Assembly (NCBI RefSeq): GCF_012272815.1
Contig: NZ_JAAWWL010000002.1
Location: 124,001 to 188,000 of the forward strand
Length of the DNA stretch: 64,000 nt
Direction of reading: 5' to 3'
Origin: Croceivirga thetidis
GTDB taxonomy: Bacteria > Bacteroidota > Bacteroidia > Flavobacteriales > Flavobacteriaceae
Below the pieces are notes generated by a model. The model saw only the letters and a list, made by a program, of their open reading frames with translations, was not told where the DNA came from and searched no databases. Position numbers and translations under genes: made by a program. Positions 39,501 to 46,995 of the stretch are shown piece by piece (the stretch's first letter is position 1; each line of letters begins with the position of its first letter).

Positions 39501-40234
39501 TTAGATGCCATCCAGCGGGCTATCAACATATATCCGGTGTTAAGGCTGATTTGGCCACCTATGGTAAGGTGATTGGTGGTGGTTTATCTGTTGGTGCAAT
39601 ATTAGGTTCTAAGAAATTCATGGATGCCCTTGATGGAGGCTATTGGAAATTTGGAGATGATTCTTTCCCAGAAGTAGGAGTAACTTATTTTGCAGGAACA
39701 TTTGTGAGACATCCATTGGCCTTGGCGGCTGCCAAAGCTTCTTTATTGCATATGAAGGAAGAAGGACCTCAATTGCAAGAACGTCTCAATACAATGACCG
39801 AAGGCCTTGCCAAAGATTTAAATATTGCTTTCATAGAACGGAAACTTCCGATTGAAGTTTGCCATTTTAGTTCGTTATGGCGGATGAAATTCAAAGAAGA
39901 GATTCCATATTCAGAATTACTTTTTGTGTTATTAAAGGAAAAAGGCATTCATATCATGGAAGGTTTCCCATGTTTCTTGACAGAAGCGTATACCGAAGCA
40001 GATGTGAAAATGCTCTACTATACTATTATCGAAGGTGTTGATGAAATGGTAGCAGCAGGTATATTTCATCCCGATGGGGAATTGATTCAGTGCACTGAAG
40101 AACCAGTATTGACAGAAGAACTAAACAAACCACCAGTACCTAATGCCACCCTAAGGATGGATGAGTATGGAAATCCTGCTTGGTTTGTCGCGAAGGATGG
40201 TGAAAACGGTGAGTATGTAAAAATTGCACTATGA
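33536..40234 (+). CDS. Hybrid NRPS-PKS synthase: A-PCP-KS-AT-ACP-aminotransferase
   Basis: 2232-residue assembly-line enzyme. A domain (about 40-530): IYTSGSTGKPKG, NMYGPTET near 318, YKTGDLG, GRIDQQIKLRG, PSGKIDRK; D235-type residue present and code D-M-V-Q-I-G-M-I-W-K, close to glycine codes. PCP serine S573 (LGGTSLMA). KS (about 632-1055) with C802 (SACSTSL), H938 (EAHGTATP) and H977 (NMGHL). AT (about 1152-1450) with S1248 (GHSIGE) and HAFHS ending at H1347, the malonyl-type motif. ACP serine S1575 (LGLDSL). A Gln-rich linker precedes a class III PLP aminotransferase (about 1740-2200) with K2011 in TYGKVIGGG. There is no KR, DH, ER or TE. It resembles the order in mycosubtilin MycA and the aminotransferase of microcystin McyE. 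The next gene overlaps its stop by four bases (ATGA). Confidence 0.93.
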   Translation: MYKTSHPDPMSSFHKKIVDQYQTVNSNFKSYPNRTLHDAVSEVAKSFPKNIALEDSFGRLTYQEFDDLTNRLANCLRDKGIGPNDLIAVSIPRSTNVLVTYFALMKCGAAFVPLDAANPKVRLSFMLEDSEAKFLITTKERSVVFQTKSTKLYLEEILDSIGESSSNPPEVKVDVGALVYMIYTSGSTGKPKGVPISHKNLVNILRSMVEAPGIQPEDKALALNIFSFDMCGVELFAPLLAGATVYMADDATVADNKKLLEVIKNQGISFMQATPTRWQLILDNGWNEKLSLTAITGGEPITKKLADTLCERCGAVWNMYGPTETTIWSSGKKLSIDDEIITVGNSIANTLIYITNPENGDLMPEGEIGEIVIAGHGTARGYWNRPELTKEKFVKNTFEPEKGAVLYKTGDLGKLLSNGEIQCLGRIDQQIKLRGHRIELGEIEAVLDKFPGVKKSIVVLNNTLTTEPQLVAYLEHDMPTEETSQFREAVRKALPTYMVPSFYVRVNEFLKTPSGKIDRKLLPEPKFERPEYLEPLIKPTNKIEKQVLGIWLQVLPLPEIGIDDNFFELGGTSLMAQKTVLKIRDVLQHEVPVTKLFQYPTIRDLSRFISGGNTEESKSYFNSQEERIASHDVAIIGMAGRFPGAENIDELWDILKNGKETITFFSEAELDKSIPEQLRKDPMYVAARGVVPSAKEFDAAFFGLNPTLAKAMDPQQRLFLEIAWEVLEETGHLPKHYDGTVGVYAGVGTNTYYRNNVLPNTDLLEKVGYLQANTVNEKDYIATRTAYHLNLNGPAVSVHSACSTSLLAVSEATQAIRNGQCDVALAGASSVTAPINSGHLYQEGSMLSSDGHCRTFDAEGKGTMFSDGACVVLLKNLESAIADGDYIYAVVKGVGVNNDGARKGSFLAPSAEFQADAIKRALTDANVSPSTISYIEAHGTATPVGDPIEMEGLKMAFGPQSEKGYCRIGSIKSNMGHLTSAAGAAGLIKAVLAMKHKQLPPSLGFKVPNPLIDFENSPFKVNDSLTEWQSDEPLRAGISSLGVGGTNVHVVIESYENQDAVPTTGRPFELLPWSAKSKASLESYGERLSDYFERNSNISVSDVSASLLRTRENFRHRKFAVVSNADDFKNALENNETNKVKSNSIQTVPDEMVFLFPGQGAQYLEMGKSLYDTEAVYKDAIDQCAKLLVEEIDCDIRSIIFADKSDKKAEAKLKDTRYTQPALFVTEYALAKLWMSWGVQPTKLCGHSIGEFVAAHLSGVFELKDALHLISERGRMVSELPGGSMLSVRVSHEKLNELLPDTLDVAAVNSERLCVASGADEDIKAFAQVLEAQEIPNTLLFTSHAFHSRMMDPVLAAFKKEVEHIELKEPTIPIISTVTGKKLSSEEATSSDYWCDHLRATVNFAAAAATLLEAETSVLLEVGPGNTLITLARQSKKGRTATTLQSLPRPNGKLEDHQVLLMALGSLWANGIEPNWDSYFKGQTRLKLRLPSYAFDKKPCWTDPVETQIIQKPIQTNSANPLSNGNLTTTPKSKPKQMRETTILENIADLIVDASGIEIEASDKALSFVELGLDSLILTQFALTLKREFKQPITFRQLNEDLNTPKALAKHLDTVLPADVMAQEQDNIIPPVYNPLQTNIPQMNMPAGDQNTALNLIGQQLQLLGQQLAVLQGNASTTSYGTPQNTSVQPAAQIIQPKTSETKADELTKEERKQHEKPFGASPKIEKQTKEVGASQRAFLDDLITRYTKKTKTSKQNTQDNRAHMSDPRVVSGFKPLTKELVYPLVIKKSSGNRMWDLDNNEYLDALNGFGSCLFGHQPDFIKEALKKQIDLGFEVGPQHPLAGEVSQLLCDFTGHERAALCNTGSEAVLGAMRIARTITARSLIVAFTGSYHGINDEGLVRGSKRLKTFPAAAGIMPEAVQNMLVLDYGTEESLRIIKERADELAAVLVEPVQSRRPEFQPVEFLKKVREVTQKSGTALIFDEVITGFRCHPAGYQHISGVKADLATYGKVIGGGLSVGAILGSKKFMDALDGGYWKFGDDSFPEVGVTYFAGTFVRHPLALAAAKASLLHMKEEGPQLQERLNTMTEGLAKDLNIAFIERKLPIEVCHFSSLWRMKFKEEIPYSELLFVLLKEKGIHIMEGFPCFLTEAYTEADVKMLYYTIIEGVDEMVAAGIFHPDGELIQCTEEPVLTEELNKPPVPNATLRMDEYGNPAWFVAKDGENGEYVKIAL

Positions 40235-43200
40235 AATCCACTGAAAAGCAAAATGGGCAAACGGGTAAGGATAAAGAGGTGCGCTACATGAATCCAAAAG
40301 GGAGACAACTTGTTCGTGTTATACCGATTACCCAAGAACAACAAGAGATTTGGACCGCTTGTCAATTAGGTGGCGAAGGTGGCAATAAGGCATATAATGA
40401 ATCCATCTCACTTATTTTTTCAGGCCGGGTCAATCAAATAAACCTGCAAAAGGCTTTACGTGAACTTATTCAAAGACATGAATCTTTACGTTCCGTTTTT
40501 AGTGCCGATGGCAGGTTTATGTGTGTCTTAAAAGAAAATGACTTTGATTATGAGTTCCTTGATTTTGAAAAATTACAGGCTTCTGAACAAATAGAAAAGA
40601 CGCAACAGTATCTAAAACATCATGTAAATCATGTATTTGATTTAATGAAAGGCCCCCTTTTAAAAATGGGGCTATTAAAACTTTCTGACAATAAGTTTCA
40701 ATTGGTCATAACAGCACACCATATTGTTTGTGACGGTTGGTCTGTTGGTGTTATGTTACGCGAATTAGGAGAATTGTATTCCGCTCGGCAAGAAGAACGA
40801 TTACCGAGCCTGGAAAAACCTGAAAGTTTTGCGTCATTCTCCGATGAACAACAAAAACTAATGGCGAGACCAGAATACCAGGAAATTGAAAAGTACTGGT
40901 TGAATTTGTATAAAAACGATATTCCCGAACTGGATTTGCCGATTGATTTTTCAAGACCTGCCCAGCGAACAACAAAGGGTCAACGAATGGACTTCGTAAT
41001 GGAGGAATCGTTGGCAACTTCCTTGAAACAACTTGGTACAACATTGGGGTGCAGCTTTGTTACCACACTATTGGCAGTTTTTGAGTTGTATTTATATCAA
41101 ATGACCGGCCAAGACAAATTGGTGGTTGGACTCCCAGCAGCAGGACAATCTAACAGTGGAAAAAATGAACTTGTAGGCCATTGTGTCAATTTATTGCCAC
41201 TACGTTCTGAAATTGATGGGCAACTTTCTTTTTCGGCCTATTTGAAAAAGAGGCGAGGTGAACTCTTTGATGCCTATGAGCATCAACAATTAAGCTTTGG
41301 TCATCTCCTTAAAAAATTAGGTATTTCAAGAGACCCATCCAGAATACCTCTGGTCCCCGTGATTTTTAATATTGAATTGGGAATGGATGATGGTGTAAAT
41401 TTCTCTGGATTGGATTTTGAACTCAAAAGTAATCCAAGGGATTTTGAAACCTTTGAACTCTTTTTAAATATCTGGGGTTCTGAAAAGGAATTAATCTTCG
41501 AATGGTCGTATCTAACAGAGTTATTTCGTGCGGAGACGATTCGCAAAATGATGGGCAGCCTTGAACAACTGGTTCGAACTTTGGTTGCAAATCCTGAAAT
41601 CAAAATACATACACTTAATGGTAAACCAAATTTAGATGACTATCGATTTCTAAATGATACCAATACAGAAGTTCCATCATTTGCAGTTCATGAACTTTTG
41701 GAACAGCGAGTTCTTGAATTCGCAGACAAAACAGCAATTGGGTTCAATGGTGAAGAATTGACCTATGCGGTTTTAAATAGAAAAGCGAATCAACTGGCCA
41801 ATTACTTAGTTTCTGAAGGGGTAAAGCCAGGGGATTTTGTTGGACTTTGCGTTTCTCGATCTAATGAAATGTTGATTGCCTTGCTTGCAATTTTAAAAAG
41901 CGGTGCTGCTTATTTACCCATGGACCCTTCATACCCAAAAGACCGGTTGGCCTTAATGCTGGATGATTCTGGTACTCAATTCTTGATTGGAAATGATTCT
42001 AAGCAACATGCGGGCTTCTCAGGAACCTTTATTGATTTGGAAAAGTCGATTAAGGAAACCGAAAATTTAAGTTCCGCTCTGCCCAATGTAAAAATAGAAC
42101 TGGATAGTCCGGCATATTTACTATATACTTCGGGATCCACTGGAAGGCCAAAAGGCGTACCTGTTTCCCATCGAAGTTTGGTCAATTTATTAATCAGCAT
42201 AGGGCAAGAGCCAGGTCTTGACCAAAACGATAGACTATTGGCTATAACCACGATTTCTTTTGATATCGCCAATGTAGAGCTTCTATTGCCATTAATCAAA
42301 GGTGCAACCATTGTTATAGCAGATGAAGAAACAGTTTTGGATTCTCGAATTCTACTTCAAAAACTGAAGGACGAAAATATCTCGATTTTACAGGCTACCC
42401 CTACAACTTGGCAAATGCTACTGGATGCAAAATGGCAAGAACCATTGGGCATAAAGGCGTTTTGTGGTGGTGAAGCATTGAGCAAGCAGTTAGCACTAAG
42501 ATTATTGGATCGTTGTGATGAATTATGGAATATGTACGGACCGACCGAAACATGTATTTATTCCATCATAAAAAGAATAGAAAGGGAAGATGATGTTATT
42601 GCAATAGGTAAGCCAATAACTAATACAAAAGTTTATCTTTTAGATGAAACGAATAACCCGGTTCAAAAGGGAACAAAAGGTGAAATCGCAATTGCAGGTC
42701 AAGGTGTTGCTACAGGCTATTGGAATAGGCCCGAATTGACTTCAGAGAAGTTCATTTCCATTAAAATAGACAACAAGCTAACAAGACTTTATAAAACGGG
42801 AGATTTAGGCCTTTTGACCAATAATGAGGAAATACAATGTCTCGGCCGTATTGACAATCAAGTTAAAATTCGGGGCAGGAGAATTGAACTTGGCGAAATT
42901 GAACAGGCCATTCTAGTATTTGAAGAAATTAAGTCTGCGGTTGTACTAGCCGAAAATGGAATTTTGAAAGCTTATTTAATTCCTTCTCAAAAACGATTGG
43001 TTCCGAATGATTTGATTTCAAGTCTTCGTCAAGCTTTGAATAAGGTATTACCAAAGTTTATGATTCCACAGGAATTTCATTTTCTAGAATCATTTCCAAC
43101 AACACCAAGTGGAAAAATTGATCGAAAGGCCATTTCTGTAGAGTCAATTAATCCAACTTTAAAGGTTAAGACAGAACCCTTAACCCCAACGCAAGAAATG

Positions 43201-44241
43201 GTTGCAAAGATTTGGTCAAAAGCGCTATTTAACGACGATTTCGGTATTCATGATGACTTTTTTGAAATCGGAGGTCACTCTTTGGTAGCCATTCAAGTAA
43301 TGACAAAACTTGAACAAGAAACAGGTCGTAAGCTTTCTTTGAATATGTTGATGGAATATTCAACAATAGAAAAACTATCGAATTTTTTAGATCATAAGGA
43401 TGAAGGTATTTCTCAAAACGAGGGATTGGTTGCACTGCATGGTCATGGAACTAAAAACCCAATTTATTTGGTACATGGGGTCGGACTTAATGTTCGAAAA
43501 TTCAACAGCTTCATAGAAAAATTTGATAAAGACCAACCAATTTTTGGTTTGCAAGGTTTAGGCCTGCATGGTAAAGACGAATCTGAATATTCCGTAGAAG
43601 AAATTGCCGCACATTACATTGATATTTTAATCAAGAATAATCCAACAGGACCGTATGCCTTATTAGGCCATTCTTTTGGTGGAGTTATCATATATGAAAT
43701 GGCAATACAGTTAAGCGGTATGGGCAAGAAAATTACAACGCTGGCGATGTTGGATAGTTATGTACACCCAAGTATGTATTACTCCAGTCCATTTAAAAAG
43801 AAGTTGGCCAATTTGTCCTATCAAGCTGGCAAAAAACTTTCTGTTATTTTGGAAATCACTAAAGGTTGGAGTGAATTTAAATCGTATCTAAAACGTAAAC
43901 GAGAGTATGTTATAGAACAGTCTTTTATTGGTAGGAAAAATAGAACCGAAGAGGAACAAGCAGAGTTTGAACGAATCATGCAACTGGATGAAATGAACGA
44001 ACAAATAATTGACCGTTATCAATTAAAGCCAACCGACTTTAAAATAGACTTGTTCAAAGCACAAGATAAAATGTTCTACATGCATGACCCTATGTATATG
44101 GGATGGGACCGCTTATCAAAGGAAAGAGTGAGTGTTTTCAATGTGCCTGGCACCCATTTAAACATGTTCAAACCACCATATGATAAAATTTCTGCCAGTC
44201 TAATTCAAGAAGTTATTGACATGAGGGTAAAGGAAGTTTAG
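40231..44241 (+). CDS. NRPS module with release domain: C-A-PCP-TE
   Basis: 1336 residues completing the line begun by the upstream synthase. Condensation domain (about 25-460) with intact catalytic H-H-x-x-x-D-G (H163, H164, D168, G169 in HHIVCDGWS). A domain (about 480-970): LLYTSGSTGRPKG, NMYGPTETC, YKTGDLG, GRIDNQVKIRG, PSGKIDRK; the pocket code reads D-I-V-Q-F-G-M-I-Y-K, again glycine-like in part, so a small amino acid is likely but unsure. PCP serine S1017 (IGGHSL). Thioesterase (about 1070-1336) with S1148 in GHSFGG and a C-terminal GTHLNM histidine. The start ATG overlaps the previous stop (ATGA), implying translational coupling. It is followed after 15 bases by the convergent phosphopantetheinyl transferase gene. 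The TE could release a free acid or a ring. Confidence 0.93.
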   Translation: MKSTEKQNGQTGKDKEVRYMNPKGRQLVRVIPITQEQQEIWTACQLGGEGGNKAYNESISLIFSGRVNQINLQKALRELIQRHESLRSVFSADGRFMCVLKENDFDYEFLDFEKLQASEQIEKTQQYLKHHVNHVFDLMKGPLLKMGLLKLSDNKFQLVITAHHIVCDGWSVGVMLRELGELYSARQEERLPSLEKPESFASFSDEQQKLMARPEYQEIEKYWLNLYKNDIPELDLPIDFSRPAQRTTKGQRMDFVMEESLATSLKQLGTTLGCSFVTTLLAVFELYLYQMTGQDKLVVGLPAAGQSNSGKNELVGHCVNLLPLRSEIDGQLSFSAYLKKRRGELFDAYEHQQLSFGHLLKKLGISRDPSRIPLVPVIFNIELGMDDGVNFSGLDFELKSNPRDFETFELFLNIWGSEKELIFEWSYLTELFRAETIRKMMGSLEQLVRTLVANPEIKIHTLNGKPNLDDYRFLNDTNTEVPSFAVHELLEQRVLEFADKTAIGFNGEELTYAVLNRKANQLANYLVSEGVKPGDFVGLCVSRSNEMLIALLAILKSGAAYLPMDPSYPKDRLALMLDDSGTQFLIGNDSKQHAGFSGTFIDLEKSIKETENLSSALPNVKIELDSPAYLLYTSGSTGRPKGVPVSHRSLVNLLISIGQEPGLDQNDRLLAITTISFDIANVELLLPLIKGATIVIADEETVLDSRILLQKLKDENISILQATPTTWQMLLDAKWQEPLGIKAFCGGEALSKQLALRLLDRCDELWNMYGPTETCIYSIIKRIEREDDVIAIGKPITNTKVYLLDETNNPVQKGTKGEIAIAGQGVATGYWNRPELTSEKFISIKIDNKLTRLYKTGDLGLLTNNEEIQCLGRIDNQVKIRGRRIELGEIEQAILVFEEIKSAVVLAENGILKAYLIPSQKRLVPNDLISSLRQALNKVLPKFMIPQEFHFLESFPTTPSGKIDRKAISVESINPTLKVKTEPLTPTQEMVAKIWSKALFNDDFGIHDDFFEIGGHSLVAIQVMTKLEQETGRKLSLNMLMEYSTIEKLSNFLDHKDEGISQNEGLVALHGHGTKNPIYLVHGVGLNVRKFNSFIEKFDKDQPIFGLQGLGLHGKDESEYSVEEIAAHYIDILIKNNPTGPYALLGHSFGGVIIYEMAIQLSGMGKKITTLAMLDSYVHPSMYYSSPFKKKLANLSYQAGKKLSVILEITKGWSEFKSYLKRKREYVIEQSFIGRKNRTEEEQAEFERIMQLDEMNEQIIDRYQLKPTDFKIDLFKAQDKMFYMHDPMYMGWDRLSKERVSVFNVPGTHLNMFKPPYDKISASLIQEVIDMRVKEV

Positions 44242-44256
44242 CTTACACTATTTCCT

Positions 44257-44913
44257 TCAAGCAGTTATTAATTTGTTCATCGCTACAGCTTGTACTTCCG
44301 TTGTGCCTGCTAACTTTGAGGTAGTTGCCAAATGACAGCTGTACTCCGAGTGTAAGGGAATCTTTGATAAATAAAAAGATTTTCCTTCAAGAATAGTTTT
44401 GCCATTCCTGATTTCGAATGACTTTAACGGAGTATTTAATCCTTTGCCGTGGGCCTTTAATACAGCTTCTTTTTCCGTCCAATAATCAAAAAAAGCTTGT
44501 TTTGGGTTTTCGGAATTATGAACAGTTTCCCATTCATTCGATGTCATCTGCCCATGAAAATCTGCAATCTCAATTTCTTTAATAAGTTCTACATCAATGC
44601 CAAGCTCTATCGTTTTTGAAATGGCACAAACAACTATACTACTAGAATGGGAAATATTAAAGTTAAGTTCATTCGATTCTAGAAATGGTTTTTCGTATTT
44701 ATCGAGAGTTACCTGATGTTGTTTAAAGTCTATTTTGAGTAGTTCACATCCTTTAGCTAAGAGTAAACGGCCTATGATTGAGGCTTGACTATCTTGCCAT
44801 CTTTTGTAGCGATTGATGCGATTAACGAATTCCTTGGGAAAATTACTGGATAATTTTTGTGTCAAGGGATTTTGGAATTCTTGGTCTAAAAAAGTATACA
44901 ACACTATCATCAT
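44257..44913 (-). CDS. 4'-phosphopantetheinyl transferase (Sfp type)
   Basis: Transfers the phosphopantetheine arm of CoA to carrier-protein serines, here presumably S573, S1575 and S1017 of the adjacent synthases. The family motifs are clear: NFNISHSSSIVV, the Mg-binding LGIDVELI, and FFDYWTEKEAVLKAHGKGL with the W-x-x-K-E-A-x-x-K signature. With the start at MMIVLYTFL it has 218 residues. A further in-frame ATG at 44949 would add 12 unlike residues. It is convergent with the NRPS (15-base gap) and not in the same transcript, but its placement supports a complete self-activating locus. It might also serve fatty-acid ACP if no AcpS exists elsewhere. Confidence 0.92.
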   Translation of the reverse strand: MMIVLYTFLDQEFQNPLTQKLSSNFPKEFVNRINRYKRWQDSQASIIGRLLLAKGCELLKIDFKQHQVTLDKYEKPFLESNELNFNISHSSSIVVCAISKTIELGIDVELIKEIEIADFHGQMTSNEWETVHNSENPKQAFFDYWTEKEAVLKAHGKGLNTPLKSFEIRNGKTILEGKSFYLSKIPLHSEYSCHLATTSKLAGTTEVQAVAMNKLITA

Positions 44914-45039
44914 CTGTGGCAAAGTATTATTCTTATGGTTCTTACACAAACACTGACAGGTGATTTATGATTTGCTGTTATCTTTTGGTTAATGCCAATT
45001 GGCTCCATTTAATTTTTCCGTTCTTAGCTAAAAAAAAGC

Positions 45040-45561
45040 ATGACGATTTTCGTTGATATGGATGAGGTACTCGCTGATACCTACCAAGCACATATAGATA
45101 TTTATAACTCCGAATTTGGAACCAGTTTTACGAAGAAAGACGCAGATGGCAAGGATTTTTGGAAATGTGTTCCTGTTGAAAACCAACAAAGTGTAAAAGA
45201 CCATGCTTGGCAGAAAGACTTTTTTAAGAACTTAAAGGTTATGGAAAATAGTCAAGAAATATTGAAGGAGTTATCAGCCCAAAACGAAGTATATATTGCC
45301 TCTGCAGCAATGCAGTTTCCCAATTCATTAAAAGAGAAATCAGATTGGTTGGACGAACATTTTCCGTTCATTGATTGGCGATATCGTATCTTATGCGGTC
45401 ATAAACATATTTTGAAGGGAGATGTTCTGATTGATGATAGACCTTTTCATTTAGAGAGGTTTACAGGTCGTTCAATAATCTTCACTTCACCTCATAACGT
45501 AAATACCAAAGAATTTGAAAGGGCCTCTACTTGGTTGGAAATTGCTGAAAAATTGCTTTAA
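45040..45561 (+). CDS. 5'(3')-deoxyribonucleotidase-like HAD hydrolase (NT5C family)
   Basis: 173 residues of a HAD-superfamily phosphatase. Motif I is FVDMDEVLADTY at the N-terminus (nucleophile D6 and acid D8), and motif IV is LIDDRPFHLERF. The substrate loop SAAMQFPNSLKEKSDWLDEHFPF matches the cytosolic/mitochondrial 5'-nucleotidase C family that dephosphorylates deoxyribonucleoside monophosphates. No signal peptide is seen. It is 126 bases from the phosphopantetheinyl transferase gene (divergent) and is followed one base after its stop by the esterase-like lipoprotein gene at 45563, so it heads a four-gene plus-strand run (45040-47324). Confidence 0.88.
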   Translation: MTIFVDMDEVLADTYQAHIDIYNSEFGTSFTKKDADGKDFWKCVPVENQQSVKDHAWQKDFFKNLKVMENSQEILKELSAQNEVYIASAAMQFPNSLKEKSDWLDEHFPFIDWRYRILCGHKHILKGDVLIDDRPFHLERFTGRSIIFTSPHNVNTKEFERASTWLEIAEKLL

Positions 45562-45562
45562 A

Positions 45563-46279
45563 ATGCGATTTCAATATGTTTTGGTTTTCTTTTTTTATTT
45601 CGCTTTTGTCGGTTGCTCACAAAAAAGTAAAGTTATTGTAGGTAGCGAAACCACATTCACGAAAGAAACTCTAAGTTACTATTTGTATTACCCCAAAGAC
45701 TACGAAGTATCAAACCACGAATCATTTGGTTTACTACTCTTTTTACATGGCGGAGGGGAATCAGGTCAAAATCTTGAAGAATTAAAGAAAAATGGACCTC
45801 CCAAAATGATGGTTGATGGTTATCCCTTCCCTTTCTTAGTTTTAGCTCCACAAAATCCACATAAAAGAAAATGGTGGAATGTACATGCGGTAAAACAACT
45901 TTTGGATAAAATAATCAAAGAAAATAATGTTGATCCCAATCGTATTTATCTCACAGGCTTGAGTCGAGGCGGTAGTGCTGCATGGGAGATGGCAGTTCAG
46001 TACCCAGAGACTTTTGCCGCGCTTGCCGTTGTTTGCGGTATGGCACCAACCCCTTACGCAGATTGGTTGGACAAGAAAATGCCGATATGGGTGTTTCACG
46101 GTGTAGAGGATAATGTAATTCCTGTTCAAGAATCAGATTTAATGGTTAAAAAATTAAAAAAGCTGGGTTACAGTGTAAAGTATGATAGGTACCAAGGGAT
46201 AGGTCATGATTCATGGACCAAAGCCTATCAAACTCCAGAACTTTACGATTGGATGTTTCAACAAAATCGGGCACAATGA
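45563..46279 (+). CDS. Alpha/beta-hydrolase lipoprotein (PHB depolymerase / esterase-like)
   Basis: Start chosen at ATG 45563 (MRFQYVLVFFFYFAFVGCSQ), which gives a clean lipoprotein signal with lipobox FVGC. An ATG 48 bases upstream would bury the signal. 238 residues. The catalytic set of the prolyl-oligopeptidase/dienelactone-hydrolase type is visible: Ser in GLSRGGSAAWE, Asp in HGVEDNVIPV and His in GIGHDSW, with oxyanion motif LFLHGGGESG. A role in cleaving esters or peptides at the cell envelope is likely; the substrate is unknown. It begins one base after the nucleotidase stop and its own stop overlaps the VanX-like start by four bases. Confidence 0.87.
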   Translation: MRFQYVLVFFFYFAFVGCSQKSKVIVGSETTFTKETLSYYLYYPKDYEVSNHESFGLLLFLHGGGESGQNLEELKKNGPPKMMVDGYPFPFLVLAPQNPHKRKWWNVHAVKQLLDKIIKENNVDPNRIYLTGLSRGGSAAWEMAVQYPETFAALAVVCGMAPTPYADWLDKKMPIWVFHGVEDNVIPVQESDLMVKKLKKLGYSVKYDRYQGIGHDSWTKAYQTPELYDWMFQQNRAQ

Positions 46280-46995
46280 AACTACTCTGTACTTTTTTAG
46301 TTATTGGACTGTTATTTTCCTGTAAAGGCAAAGATTCAGATCTAAAACCAATACAAAACCAATTGGAGGAGGTGGAAAATGAAGGCATGGAAGTACCAAT
46401 TAAGACCTCTACTTCAACGAAAGAATTGATACCATTGGAAAATTTGTCAGATACTACTTTTGTGCGATTGGCTGACTATAGCGATGATTTTGCTTATGAA
46501 CTTCGCTATGCTTCAAAAAATAATTTTTTGAAAGCCCAAGTATATGATTGTGCAGAATGTTACACTAGGGTAAAAACTGCAAAAGCATTGCTCAAAGCAA
46601 ATGAGGATTTTAAAAAGTTAAGTTATCGAATAAAATTCTTTGATTGCTATAGACCAAATTTTGTGCAATTCAAAATGTGGGAGATAATGCCTAATCCGCA
46701 GTATGTGGCCAATCCAGTCAAAGGATCTATTCATAACAAAGGAGGAGCGGTTGACATCACCTTAGTTACATTTGGCGGTGAAGAATTAAATATGGGAACG
46801 GATTTTGATTTTTTTGGAAAGGAAGCGCACCATGACAATATGGATATGCCTGAATTGGTTTTGGAAAATCGAAAATTGCTAAAAGAAACAATGGAAAAAC
46901 ATGGTTTTTGGAGTATAAGGACCGAGTGGTGGCATTATAACCTTCGGGGTAGTTCAAAAGACAAAGTTGCCAATTTTAAATGGGATTGTAAATGA
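46276..46995 (+). CDS. D-alanyl-D-alanine dipeptidase lipoprotein (VanX-like, M15D)
   Basis: Start at ATG 46276 (MKLLCTFLVIGLLFSCKGKD), giving a lipoprotein of 239 residues with lipobox LLFSC. The ATG overlaps the preceding stop (ATGA). Zinc peptidase motifs are intact: SIHNKGGAVDIT (S-x-H-x-x-G-x-A-x-D), the catalytic E and zinc H in EWWHYNL, and FFDCYRPNF, equivalent to the substrate-binding Arg segment. The family hydrolyses D-Ala-D-Ala. In non-resistant bacteria such enzymes are thought to recycle peptidoglycan dipeptide in the periplasm. It lies in a run of three lipoprotein genes with four-base overlaps. It lies 2 kb from an NRPS, but no VanH/VanA partner is present. Confidence 0.9.
   Translation: MKLLCTFLVIGLLFSCKGKDSDLKPIQNQLEEVENEGMEVPIKTSTSTKELIPLENLSDTTFVRLADYSDDFAYELRYASKNNFLKAQVYDCAECYTRVKTAKALLKANEDFKKLSYRIKFFDCYRPNFVQFKMWEIMPNPQYVANPVKGSIHNKGGAVDITLVTFGGEELNMGTDFDFFGKEAHHDNMDMPELVLENRKLLKETMEKHGFWSIRTEWWHYNLRGSSKDKVANFKWDCK

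Noticed and set aside
46276-46995. Vancomycin-type resistance operon
   Set aside because: Only a VanX-like peptidase is present; no VanH, VanA-type ligase or VanRS genes nearby, and such peptidases are common in Gram-negative bacteria.
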